From NCBI GenBank assembly GCA_944383265.1, contig CALWOX010000002.1, positions 62,001-126,000 of the forward strand: a stretch of 64,000 bases of DNA. The letters run 5' to 3'. Shown here piece by piece: positions 50,035 to 58,707 of the stretch. Under the pieces are notes generated by a model, which ran no database searches, had not been told where the DNA came from, and saw nothing but the letters and a program-made list of their open reading frames with translations. The stretch's first letter is position 1. Every line of letters starts with the position of its first letter. Source of the stretch: an uncultured Lachnospiraceae bacterium (GTDB taxonomy: Bacteria; Bacillota; Clostridia; Lachnospirales; Lachnospiraceae). The position numbers and the translations under genes were made by a program.

Positions 50035-51222
50035 ATGAGGATACTTAGTATTTCAGCACAGAAGCCTGACAGTACAGGCAGCGGTATATATATGACGGAG
50101 CTTATAAAGGCTCTTTCAAAAATGGGACATGAGCAGGCGGCTATAGCGGGAATAAGCAAAAACGACAGAGTAAGCCTTCCTGAGGAGGTTGAGTTTTTTC
50201 CCGTATATTTCGATACGGAAAAGCTTCCTTTTCATGTGGTGGGCATGTCGGATGAGATGCCATATGAGAGTACCCGATACAGGGATATGGACGAGGATAT
50301 GACAGAACGCTTTATAAAGGCCTTTACAGAGAAGGCTGAAGAGGCAATAGAAAAATTTTCTCCCGATATCATATTGTGCCATCATCTTTACCTTATGACT
50401 GCGGCCGTAAGGAATGCATTCCCGACCATGAAGATATACGGCTTTTGTCATAATACGGACCTTAGACAGATGACAAAGACAGATCTCAGGAGAGACTTTA
50501 TAAAGGAAAATATAAGGAGGCTTGACAGGATATTTGCCGCGGGAGAGGACCAAAAGCAAAGAATAACGGATATATACGGATCCTCCCCGGACATAATAAA
50601 AATAATCGGCACAGGCTATAATAATGAGCTCTTTTATGACAGAAAACTTCGGGTAAAAGACGGAAAGGTGAGACTTATCTTTGCAGGTAAAATTGCCGAG
50701 AAAAAGGGAGTGATGAGCCTTTTAAGAAGCATGAGCTTGCTGCCTGAAGAGCTTAAGAAAAGGATTGAGCTCAGACTTGCGGGAGGCGCGGGAAATAAGG
50801 AGGAGTACGAGGAGATAATAAAGCTTTCCAAGGCCTGTCCCGTAAAGGTGGAGTTTCCGGGAAAGCTTGCTCAGGAGGAGCTTGCCGAACTGTACAGCAG
50901 AAGCGACATATTTGTTCTCCCCTCTTATTTTGACAGTATCCCACTGAGCATGGTGGAGGCTCTTGCCTGCGGCTTAAGGGTGGTGATAAGCGATCTTCCG
51001 GGGCTCAAGGATTGGGCCGATAAGAGCATAAAAAATGCGGACATCATATATGTTCCCATGCCTGCTATGAGAGATGCGGATGAGCCCGAAAGACAAAGCC
51101 TTCCCGAGTTTGAGAAAAGACTTGCAAAGGCTATAGAGGAGAGCGCGGGAAGGGTATCAGAGACACCGGCCGATCTCAGTGAGGTATCATGGAAGGGCAT
51201 CGCAGATAAAGTTTTAGATTAA
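50035..51222 (+). CDS. GT4-family glycosyltransferase
   Basis: This 395-residue GT-B fold glycosyltransferase has an N-terminal acceptor domain with PDSTGSGIYMTELIKAL, a HNTDLRQM segment, a C-terminal donor domain with RLIFAGKIAEKKGVMSLLRS, and the GT4 E-x7-E-like region DSIPLSMVEALACGLRVVIS. No signal or membrane helix is present; it is a cytosolic or membrane-peripheral enzyme. It lies just after the ABC ATPase with GGAGAAG upstream and may be in that operon. Acceptor and donor unknown; glycolipid or wall polymer synthesis is possible. Confidence 0.8.
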   Translation: MRILSISAQKPDSTGSGIYMTELIKALSKMGHEQAAIAGISKNDRVSLPEEVEFFPVYFDTEKLPFHVVGMSDEMPYESTRYRDMDEDMTERFIKAFTEKAEEAIEKFSPDIILCHHLYLMTAAVRNAFPTMKIYGFCHNTDLRQMTKTDLRRDFIKENIRRLDRIFAAGEDQKQRITDIYGSSPDIIKIIGTGYNNELFYDRKLRVKDGKVRLIFAGKIAEKKGVMSLLRSMSLLPEELKKRIELRLAGGAGNKEEYEEIIKLSKACPVKVEFPGKLAQEELAELYSRSDIFVLPSYFDSIPLSMVEALACGLRVVISDLPGLKDWADKSIKNADIIYVPMPAMRDADEPERQSLPEFEKRLAKAIEESAGRVSETPADLSEVSWKGIADKVLD

Positions 51223-51279
51223 ATCTAATAAAATTAACAAAAAAATACCCCGAAAATCTTCTTTTTTTAGAACTTTTGT

Positions 51280-51314
51280 GTTAATATTAACAATAGGTTG
51301 ATTTCAAGTATAAT
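51280..51314 (+). promoter_or_regulatory. Promoter with palindrome at -35
   Basis: TTAACA (51287-51292), 16-base spacer, TATAAT (51309-51314). A perfect 12-bp palindrome GTTAATATTAAC (51280-51291) covers the -35 box. Confidence 0.55.
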
Positions 51315-51332
51315 AAATAACGGAGGCATGTT

Positions 51333-51977
51333 ATGGTGGACAAAAAATTTATTATAACGATCGGAAGAGAATACGGAAGCGGAGGAAGGACCGTAGGTAA
51401 AAAGCTTGCCGAGGAGCTTGGAGTTCATTTTTATGATGATGATGAGATCTTAAAGCTTACATCGGAGAGATCGGCTATCGGTGAGCAGTACTTCAGACTT
51501 GCGGACGAGAAGGCCGGAAACAATCTGTTGTACAAGCTTTTTGACAGCATGAAGCCTGAGCTTGGCGAACCGAAGGTGGGGGAAAAAATGACCTCTCCCG
51601 AGAATCTGTTCCGCTTTCAGGCTAAGCTTATAAGGGAGATAGCGGATAAGAACGAGTCCTGCATAATAGCGGGAAGGGCGGCAGACTTTATCCTTGAGGA
51701 CGAGCACAGAGACGAGCTCATAAAGATATTCGTTTTTGCGCCTTTTGATACAAAGATAAAGAACTCTATGTCTGTCTACAATATAGACAGAGCGGAGGCC
51801 GAAAAGAGAGTCAGAAAAATAAACAAGGAAAGAGAAGGCTTCTACTACTATTATACGGGAAAGAACTGGATGGATATGACAAATTATGACGTAACCATCA
51901 ACTCGGAAAAGATAAACTTTGATCAGGTGGGGCAGATCATAAAGGGAGTCATGAGAGCCAGAGGCTTTGATATTTAA
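51333..51977 (+). CDS. Cytidylate kinase-like family protein
   Basis: This 214-residue P-loop nucleotide kinase relative (PF13189 type) has ITIGREYGSGGRTVGKKLAE (9-28), the lid-like RVRKINKEREGFYYYYTGKN and IIAGRAADFIL. Unlike cytidylate kinase Cmk, the canonical GxxxxGK loop is replaced by GREYGSGGRTVGK. It is a common single gene in Clostridia with no firm function. GGAGG lies 6 bases before the ATG. Confidence 0.78.
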   Translation: MVDKKFIITIGREYGSGGRTVGKKLAEELGVHFYDDDEILKLTSERSAIGEQYFRLADEKAGNNLLYKLFDSMKPELGEPKVGEKMTSPENLFRFQAKLIREIADKNESCIIAGRAADFILEDEHRDELIKIFVFAPFDTKIKNSMSVYNIDRAEAEKRVRKINKEREGFYYYYTGKNWMDMTNYDVTINSEKINFDQVGQIIKGVMRARGFDI

Positions 51978-52035
51978 CACAAAAGGCAAAACATAATTAA
52001 AAATAAAGAAATGCGGTGAAGGGGGACATAATTTT

Positions 52036-54129
52036 ATGAAAACTTATCCTACTAAAGACATCAGAAATGTCGTATTGCTCGGACACGGCGGTGCGGGAAA
52101 GACTACTATAACAGAGGCTCTCGCACATATTACAGGTGTTACCGGGCGTATGGGAAAGGTTGACGACGGAAATACCATAAGCGACTATGACAAAGAGGAG
52201 ATAAAGCGTAAATTTTCAATCTCCACATCAGTCGTACCTATCGAATATAAGGGTGCTGAGGGCGATATCAAGATAAACATACTTGATACTCCCGGATATT
52301 TTGATTTTGTAGGCGAGGTCGAGGAGGCCATATCAGCGGCGGACGCGGCTATAATCGTTGTAAACTGCAAGGCGGGAATACAGCCCGGAACCTACAGGGC
52401 ATGGGATCTCTGCGAGAAGCATAATATCCCGAGACTTTTCTTTGCTACGGATATGGATGATGATGAGGCATCCTTCAGAGAGCTTGTTGTAAAGCTCAGC
52501 AAGGAGTTCGGACGTAAGGTCGCTCCTATCCAGATACCCATAAGAGAGGAAGGAAAGTTCGTAGGTCTTGTAAATGTCGTAAAGATGAAGGGCCGTAAAT
52601 TTACAAAGCTCTCGGATTACGAGGAGTGTCCTATCCCCGACTATGTCACAAAGCAGCTTGACACAGCAAGGAATGCCCTTTTGGAGGCGGTTGCTGAAAC
52701 TTCGGACGAGTACATGGAGAGATACTTTGAGGGCGGAGAGTTCACTCACGAGGAGATATCCGCAGCCTTAAAGGAAAATGTCCAGAACGGAAGCATAGTT
52801 CCTGTGCTTATGGGTTCGGGAATCAACTGTCAGGGAATGAATCATCTCCTTCAGGCCATAGACAAGTATTTCCCAGCACCTTCGGATGTGGAGTGTGTCG
52901 GTGTGGATAAGGCAAGCGGAGAGAGATTTACCGCAAAATATAATGATGAGGCCAACCTTACCGCAAAGGTTTGGAAGACAATAGTAGATCCCTTTATCGG
53001 AAAGTTCACTCTTGTAAAGGTAATAACAGGTGTGCTCAAATCAGACAGCACCATATATAATGCCACAAAGGATCAGGACGAGAAGATAGGAAAGCTTTAT
53101 CTCCTCAGAGGAAAAGAGCAGATAGAGGTATCGGAGCTCCATGCGGGAGATATAGGAGCTGTTTCAAAGCTCACTGTAACAGGAACAGGAGATACTATTG
53201 CTTTAAGAAATGCTCCTGTAGAGTACGAAAAACCCGCTATATCAAAGCCCTACACATATATGGCATTTAATCCCAAGAATAAGGGCGACGACGACAAGGT
53301 ATCCTCTGCTATGCAGAAGATGCTTGAAGAGGATCTGACCTTAAAGATGGTAAATGATGTGGAGAACAGACAGTCTCTGCTCTATGCTATAGGAGATCAG
53401 CAGCTTGATGTGGTAAAATCAAAGCTTGAGACAAGATATAAGGTTGAAATAGAGCTTTCAAAGCCCAGATTCGCATACAGAGAGACCATAAGGAAGAAAG
53501 TAAAGGTTCAGGGTAAGCATAAGAAGCAGTCCGGAGGACATGGCCAGTACGGAGACGTTATTATGGAGTTTGAGCCCTCAGGAGATCTTGAGAAGCCCTA
53601 TATCTTTGAGGAGAAGGTATTCGGAGGCTCTGTTCCCAAGAACTACTTCCCCGCAGTTGAGAAGGGACTTCAGGAGAGCGTAAAGAGAGGACCTCTTGCA
53701 GGCTATCCTGTAGTGGGCATAAAAGCTACTCTTGTAGACGGTTCATATCACCCTGTAGATTCATCGGAAATGGCTTTCAAGATGGCTACTATACTTGCCT
53801 TTAAGCAGGGCTTTATGGATGCGGGACCCATTCTTCTTGAGCCTATCGCAAGCCTTAAGGTAACTGTACCCGACAGCTTTACGGGAGATATAATGGGAGA
53901 CCTTAACAGAAGGCGCGGAAGAGTTCTCGGAATGAATTCCAACCATCATGGAAAGCAGATCATTGAGGCTGATATACCTATGTCGGAGCTTTACGGATAT
54001 AATACAGATCTTCGCTCCATGACAGGAGGTCTGGGAGATTTCGAGTATGAGTTTGCACGTTACGAGCAGGCTCCTAACGACATACAGAATGCGGTCGTTG
54101 CGGCTGCTGAAAAGCTTAATGCCGAATAA
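52036..54129 (+). CDS. Elongation factor G-like GTPase (EF-G paralog)
   Basis: This 697-residue translational GTPase has the five-domain EF-G plan. The P-loop is GHGGAGKT (16-23) instead of the AHIDAGKT of true EF-G, switch II is DTPGYFDF, and domain IV has SGGHGQYGDVIMEFEP, VPKNYFPAVEKGLQE and the tail LRSMTGGLGDFEYEFARYEQ. The G4 position, usually NKxD, reads ATDMDDDEAS. These are features of the EF-G-like (EF-G2) group rather than the housekeeping fusA. GAAGGGGG precedes the ATG. It is not next to tuf or rps genes. Confidence 0.85.
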   Translation: MKTYPTKDIRNVVLLGHGGAGKTTITEALAHITGVTGRMGKVDDGNTISDYDKEEIKRKFSISTSVVPIEYKGAEGDIKINILDTPGYFDFVGEVEEAISAADAAIIVVNCKAGIQPGTYRAWDLCEKHNIPRLFFATDMDDDEASFRELVVKLSKEFGRKVAPIQIPIREEGKFVGLVNVVKMKGRKFTKLSDYEECPIPDYVTKQLDTARNALLEAVAETSDEYMERYFEGGEFTHEEISAALKENVQNGSIVPVLMGSGINCQGMNHLLQAIDKYFPAPSDVECVGVDKASGERFTAKYNDEANLTAKVWKTIVDPFIGKFTLVKVITGVLKSDSTIYNATKDQDEKIGKLYLLRGKEQIEVSELHAGDIGAVSKLTVTGTGDTIALRNAPVEYEKPAISKPYTYMAFNPKNKGDDDKVSSAMQKMLEEDLTLKMVNDVENRQSLLYAIGDQQLDVVKSKLETRYKVEIELSKPRFAYRETIRKKVKVQGKHKKQSGGHGQYGDVIMEFEPSGDLEKPYIFEEKVFGGSVPKNYFPAVEKGLQESVKRGPLAGYPVVGIKATLVDGSYHPVDSSEMAFKMATILAFKQGFMDAGPILLEPIASLKVTVPDSFTGDIMGDLNRRRGRVLGMNSNHHGKQIIEADIPMSELYGYNTDLRSMTGGLGDFEYEFARYEQAPNDIQNAVVAAAEKLNAE

Positions 54130-54158
54130 GACTGTCAAAGCCATATAAAGAATCCTCA

Positions 54159-54201
54159 GGCAGGCATTTTCAGCCCGACAGCTCGGGCCGGGATGCCTGC
54201 C
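54159..54201 (+). terminator. Strong hairpin after the EF-G-like gene
   Basis: GGCAGGCAT (54159-54167) pairs with ATGCCTGCC (54193-54201), with an inner stem GCCCGA-CAGC-TCGGGC. It is followed by GTTTGTT, a poor T tract, and overlaps the approach to the next promoter. Confidence 0.6.
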
Positions 54202-54206
54202 GTTTG

Positions 54207-54236
54207 TTGACATATAAAACAGCTGTGTGATATAAT
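54207..54236 (+). promoter_or_regulatory. Consensus promoter of the rubredoxin gene
   Basis: TTGACA (54207-54212), 18-base spacer, TATAAT (54231-54236), giving a leader of about 38 bases. Confidence 0.75.
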
Positions 54237-54280
54237 TTTTCGGATCATACGGAAAAAGGAGGAGAAATATTTAATCGGAT

Positions 54281-54460
54281 ATGGACAAATATGTCTGTAC
54301 GGTCTGCGGATTTGTCTACGATCCCGAGGTGGGAGTTGACGATGAAGATATAGACCTTGGAACACCTTTTGAGGAAATACCTGATGAGAATTTTACCTGC
54401 CCTATATGCGGCGCCCGAAAGGACGAATTTCAGCAGGTTATTGATGATGAAACAGAGTAA
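54281..54460 (+). CDS. Rubredoxin
   Basis: Rubredoxin is a small electron-transfer protein with one iron held by four cysteines: YVCTVCGFVYDP (Cys6, Cys9) and CPICGARKDEF (Cys40, Cys43). The 59-residue length is normal for rubredoxin. The AAGGAGG site ends about 16 bases before the ATG, an unusually long spacing, but TAA is in frame upstream and no other start exists. In anaerobes it feeds rubrerythrin or flavodiiron oxygen-detoxifying enzymes, none of which is nearby. It is followed after five bases by an EIIA-type gene. Confidence 0.93.
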   Translation: MDKYVCTVCGFVYDPEVGVDDEDIDLGTPFEEIPDENFTCPICGARKDEFQQVIDDETE

Positions 54461-54465
54461 CGCCT

Positions 54466-54933
54466 ATGTCGGAGCTTAAGAAGATATACTCGCCTCTTAC
54501 GGGCAGGGCTACTGATATTACAGCTATGGCCGACCCTATGTTTTCCCGGAAAATACTCGGAGACGGAGTTGCCATAGAGCCTTATGAAGGCAGGATATAT
54601 GCGCCGTTTGACGGAGAAATGAGAGTTATTCCGGCTACAAAACATGCCTTGGGGCTTAAGGCAAAGGACGGGACCGAGTTGCTTATCCATATCGGAACTG
54701 ATACCATGAAGCTTGCGGGAGAGGGCTTGTTTCCGAGAGTCAGGCAGGGACAATGCTTTAAAAGAGGCGAACTCATAATGGAATTTGACATAGAAAGGCT
54801 GAAGTCTCTCGGATATTCAGTCACTACGCCTGTAATAATTACCGGAGCGGGTAATGTTCAGAACATGATAAAGCACATGGGTGATATGACACACGGCGAG
54901 ACCGTTGTAATGGAGTATAAGCTTAATATATAA
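54466..54933 (+). CDS. PTS glucose-type EIIA domain protein
   Basis: This 155-residue soluble phosphocarrier is of the EIIA-Glc (Crr) family. The structure shows YSPLTGRATDI at the start, two active-site histidines in IPATKHALGL (His60) and LLIHIGTDTMKL (His75, the phosphorylated one), and a C-terminal GETVVMEYKL. It is a stand-alone domain with no EIIB or EIIC in the window. It sits five bases after the rubredoxin stop without its own clear ribosome site, so translation is probably coupled. Confidence 0.88.
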   Translation: MSELKKIYSPLTGRATDITAMADPMFSRKILGDGVAIEPYEGRIYAPFDGEMRVIPATKHALGLKAKDGTELLIHIGTDTMKLAGEGLFPRVRQGQCFKRGELIMEFDIERLKSLGYSVTTPVIITGAGNVQNMIKHMGDMTHGETVVMEYKLNI

Positions 54934-54941
54934 AAACCCGG

Positions 54942-54978
54942 ACCGATACCTTAATAACTTTTGAGGTATCGGTTTTTT
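54942..54978 (+). terminator. Terminator after the EIIA gene
   Basis: ACCGATACCT (54942-54951) pairs perfectly with AGGTATCGGT (54964-54973), followed by T6. Confidence 0.9.
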
Positions 54979-55019
54979 GCTGCCCGATCCAACGTAATTA
55001 AATCGTAAGGGAATGTTCC

Positions 55020-55048
55020 TTGAAATCTCTTTTTCGGGAGGATAGTAT
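55020..55048 (+). promoter_or_regulatory. Promoter candidate of the DUF5722 lipoprotein
   Basis: TTGAAA (55020-55025), 17-base spacer, TAGTAT (55043-55048), 60 bases before the start codon. Confidence 0.4.
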
Positions 55049-55108
55049 AGAATAAACGTAAAAAAGGACCTTTGGCTTTTGAGATTTTCTTGAGGGAAAG
55101 GAGTTTTA

Positions 55109-57154
55109 ATGTTCAGATTTAATACAGGAAAAAAACATATTGCAACAACCATACTTACAGCGGCCCTGCTTTTATCACTTACAGGATGTGCCGAGGGAGC
55201 TGAGAGGAATGAAAAGATCATAAAGGAAAAGCCTGAAATCGAGTATTCCGACAGCGATTATGAGGATGAGAACTTTGACGAGAGCGATATTATAATAGAA
55301 AATGAGACTGTTGAATCCCGGAATTCTGAAATCAAGCCTTCCGAATCACAGGCGGAACCTTCCGTAGCCGAGAGCTCACAGGAGACTCAAACTGATGAGA
55401 GCTTCGCATCCTCCGAAGAGACATTTTCAGAAGCGGAGTCTTCATCGGAGGAGACTACAGGTGCTGTTGAACAGGAGACGGAGGCTTCAGTTACGGCTTT
55501 TTCAACAGAAGCTCAGACCTCCGCACAGACTGCCTCCGCGCAGCCTGCGGGAGGACAGGTTACGCCTCTCGAGTCTGTCGTAATGGAGCAGTGCTATATC
55601 GATGGTGAAAATGTAATAATAAGGGGGCGTTCACAAGGCGGTATAACGCCTACCGATACGCTTACAGGTCAGGATGAGCATTTTTATCTTTTGGAGCTTG
55701 AGCCCTACGATGACGATGTGACCGACAACAGATATACAGCCGCATGTCTTAAAACGGAGGACATAAGCTTTGAGCTTCCCTTAAATGCGGGCACCTCTTC
55801 ATCAAGGCTGTATAAAAAGTTTATAATATGCATTTGGGACGGAGGAAAATACATTCCCGTAAGCTCGCCGATATATATAACAAATCCTGAGACAATAGCA
55901 AAGAACAAGGATGAATACAAAGAGCCGCTTACAAAGAAGGGGCTTTTGATAGAGCTTACTCAGATAAGCGATGCTTTCGAGCTTGGTGTAAGCCATGTTA
56001 TCGTAAACATACCTTTTTCGAGTATTTTGGGATCCGGGATAGAGTATACATATGAAGGTGAGACCTACAGCTTTAACAAGGAAGTTGTTGAGGCGTATGA
56101 CAAGACCATATCCATGTTTTCAAATAAGGGTATGCTTGTAAATGCGGTTATACTGAATTCATGGAATCCCGCAACCCCCGATCTCTTTATGCCGGGTGTG
56201 GCTCAGACTTCGGCGGCAAATTATTATAACTTCAATGCAAAGACAGAGGCGGGCTATAAGGATATAAAAGCGATAGCCTCGTTCCTTGCGGACAGATATT
56301 CGGGAGAAGATTCCAACCACGGTAAGGTATCAAACTGGATCATAGGTAATGAGATCAATAATCAGCTGTGGAATTACATGGGCCCTATGGATGTAAGAAG
56401 CTATGTGGCCGAGTATGAAAGGTGCTTCAGGGTGTTCTATACGGCTATCAAATCCACCTGCGCCAATGACAGAGTATTTTTCTCAACCGACTATAACTGG
56501 ATGCATGAGGCAAACGGAAGTACAAAATATAATGCGAAGGAAGTAATAGATATCTTTAACGAGCTTGTGAGAGAGAAGGGAAATATAGACTGGGGACTTG
56601 CGTACCATCCTTATTCCATACCTCTTACGGAGCCTGAGTTCTGGGATGATTGGAATACAGGACTTATTTCATGGGAGGAGACCTCTCCCATAGTGAATTT
56701 CGCAAACCTGAGTGTCCTTACTGATTATTTCCAAAAGGACGTGATGAGAGACAGGAGCGGAAATGTCCGCCATATCATACTCTCGGAGGAGGGCTTTACC
56801 TCACAGTCCGCAACCAGAGGAAAGGTTGAAGAGCTTCAGGCGGCGGCCTTTGCCTACGCATATTATATAGTGGATTCGAATCCTTATATCGATGCTTTTA
56901 TAATGTCAAGGCAGATAGATGCGCCTTCGGAGGTGGCAACATCCTGCGCCTTCGGACTTTGGACTACAGATCAGACAGAGGACGTAAATATAAAGCCGGC
57001 CATGAGAAAACGTATATGGCCTGTATTCAAGGCTATAGATAAGGCTAATGATACTCTTGAAGCTACAGATTTCGCAAAGGAGATACTGGGAATAGAGAAT
57101 TGGTCGGACATTATCCCCGGTTTTAAATGGTCCTCACAGGAGCGCAGAAGATAA
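55109..57154 (+). CDS. DUF5722 lipoprotein with glycosidase-like fold
   Basis: This 681-residue exported lipoprotein has the lipobox LLLSLTGCAEG (Cys about 27), then a very acidic, Ser/Glu-rich low-complexity spacer (about 30-145). A beta domain (about 155-260) is followed by a TIM-barrel-like domain of DUF5722 type. Two conserved acids fit a retaining glycosidase: NWIIGNEINNQLWN (about 412-425) and HIILSEEGFTSQ (about 553-564). Family function is unproven; polysaccharide or wall-glycan hydrolysis is plausible. AAAGGAG lies 8 bases before the ATG. Confidence 0.75.
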   Translation: MFRFNTGKKHIATTILTAALLLSLTGCAEGAERNEKIIKEKPEIEYSDSDYEDENFDESDIIIENETVESRNSEIKPSESQAEPSVAESSQETQTDESFASSEETFSEAESSSEETTGAVEQETEASVTAFSTEAQTSAQTASAQPAGGQVTPLESVVMEQCYIDGENVIIRGRSQGGITPTDTLTGQDEHFYLLELEPYDDDVTDNRYTAACLKTEDISFELPLNAGTSSSRLYKKFIICIWDGGKYIPVSSPIYITNPETIAKNKDEYKEPLTKKGLLIELTQISDAFELGVSHVIVNIPFSSILGSGIEYTYEGETYSFNKEVVEAYDKTISMFSNKGMLVNAVILNSWNPATPDLFMPGVAQTSAANYYNFNAKTEAGYKDIKAIASFLADRYSGEDSNHGKVSNWIIGNEINNQLWNYMGPMDVRSYVAEYERCFRVFYTAIKSTCANDRVFFSTDYNWMHEANGSTKYNAKEVIDIFNELVREKGNIDWGLAYHPYSIPLTEPEFWDDWNTGLISWEETSPIVNFANLSVLTDYFQKDVMRDRSGNVRHIILSEEGFTSQSATRGKVEELQAAAFAYAYYIVDSNPYIDAFIMSRQIDAPSEVATSCAFGLWTTDQTEDVNIKPAMRKRIWPVFKAIDKANDTLEATDFAKEILGIENWSDIIPGFKWSSQERRR

Positions 57155-57220
57155 AGTTTGTATTTAAGTCGTGAATTATGCTATCATAGTATAAACTTTT
57201 TCAAAGAGAGGTTTATGTTA

Positions 57221-58705
57221 ATGAAGATAAAAGCTTTTTTGCTCTCACTTGCGCTTCTTTTGACAGCCTGCACAGGCCTGTGGGGCTGTACAAGGTATGA
57301 GCCCGTGGCTCTTATGCCCGGTTATACCGAGGAAACTGAGGGCGAGACCTTGCCTAAAACCGCCGAGGTAGCTCCTATAGCAGTATCCTCTGAGGATCAG
57401 TCCGAGAGCATAGAGATTGAGAGCTCGAAGGAGCCGGTAAAGGTTAAAGGAATATATTTAGGTGCTTCACCCTGTGGAATGGATGATTTTATGGACAGGG
57501 TCATAAAGCGCATAGATGAGACGGAGCTGAATGCCGTGGTAATTGATGTTAAGGATGATTTCGGCAGAATAACCTATGACATGCAGTCGGTTCCTCTTGT
57601 GAATGAGATAGGTGCTGTAGATGTAAAGATAGGCGATATAAAGGCACTTACGGACAAACTCCATGAGCATGGCATATACTGTATAGCAAGAGTGGTGGCC
57701 TTCAGGGACCCTTACATCGCGGAGCAGAGGCCGGACCTTGCACTGCATCTTTCCGACGGAAGCCTTTTCAGGGACAATAAGGGAGACGCATGGGTCAATC
57801 CCTACAAGAAGGAAGTCTGGGACTACCTTGTTGATATAGGAAAGGCAGCCGGTGATGCGGGCTTTGACGAGATACAGTTCGACTACATAAGATTTTGTAC
57901 TGAGCGCGGGATAAATGACGTTGTATATGATGAGAATGATACACTCGGAAGGGGAAAGACGGATATCATCACAGAGGCGGTAAGCTATATGTCCGAAAAG
58001 CTCAGAGAAGAAGGGCTGTTTGTCTCCTGCGATGTATTCGGAACGATAATCGGAAGCGATATTGATGCTCAGTCAGTAGGCCAGGACTATGGAGAAATGG
58101 CAGAGGAGCTGGATTATATTTGTCCCATGATATACCCTTCACATTACGCAAGCGGAAACTTCGGACTTGAGCATCCTGATAAGGCTCCATACGAGACGAT
58201 TCTCGGCGCTCTTACAAGATCAAAGAGCGAGCTTGCATGGAGCAAAAAGGAGGACAGTCCTCAGGCTACGGTAAGGCCATGGCTTCAGTCCTTTACAGCT
58301 TCTTATCTTGGAGAGGGAAACTACATGGAGTACGATGAGGCGGCTGTAAGGGCACAGATACAGGCTGTGTATGACGCGGGATATGACGAGTGGCTTTTGT
58401 GGTCGGCGTCAGCTAACTATTTCTACGACGGTTTTCTGACTCCTGAAGAGGAAGCTGCCGAAAATCAACAGATAGAAGAGTCAAGAGCCGCATTGCCCCC
58501 TGAAACATATGAGAATGCCGAGGAACTTATGAATGAGCAGTCAGGCGTAAGCAGTACCCTGTCAGAGGAGCTTGAGGATGCTCTTGAAAATGGGGAGCTA
58601 TCCGAAAGTGACAGAGCGATATTATCAGAATCCGGCGATATCATAATCTCAGAGACTGCAGAGACTTCATTGCCCGCAGAGGGCCGGGTATCGGAGGAGC
58701 AATAA
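57221..58705 (+). CDS. Putative glycoside hydrolase (DUF4015), secreted
   Basis: This 494-residue exported protein has a signal peptide ([20 protein letters not shown]), with a possible lipobox at TACT or LWGC. A short linker leads to a TIM-barrel DUF4015 domain at about 75-400: [57 protein letters not shown] and [13 protein letters not shown]. The C-terminal 90 residues are acidic and disordered. The start is ATG 57221 because GAGAGG is 9 bases upstream; ATG 57215 is the alternative. It directly follows the DUF5722 gene and is probably co-expressed; both may act on the same surface glycan. Confidence 0.8.
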   Translation: MKIKAFLLSLALLLTACTGLWGCTRYEPVALMPGYTEETEGETLPKTAEVAPIAVSSEDQSESIEIESSKEPVKVKGIYLGASPCGMDDFMDRVIKRIDETELNAVVIDVKDDFGRITYDMQSVPLVNEIGAVDVKIGDIKALTDKLHEHGIYCIARVVAFRDPYIAEQRPDLALHLSDGSLFRDNKGDAWVNPYKKEVWDYLVDIGKAAGDAGFDEIQFDYIRFCTERGINDVVYDENDTLGRGKTDIITEAVSYMSEKLREEGLFVSCDVFGTIIGSDIDAQSVGQDYGEMAEELDYICPMIYPSHYASGNFGLEHPDKAPYETILGALTRSKSELAWSKKEDSPQATVRPWLQSFTASYLGEGNYMEYDEAAVRAQIQAVYDAGYDEWLLWSASANYFYDGFLTPEEEAAENQQIEESRAALPPETYENAEELMNEQSGVSSTLSEELEDALENGELSESDRAILSESGDIIISETAETSLPAEGRVSEEQ

Positions 58706-58707
58706 GC

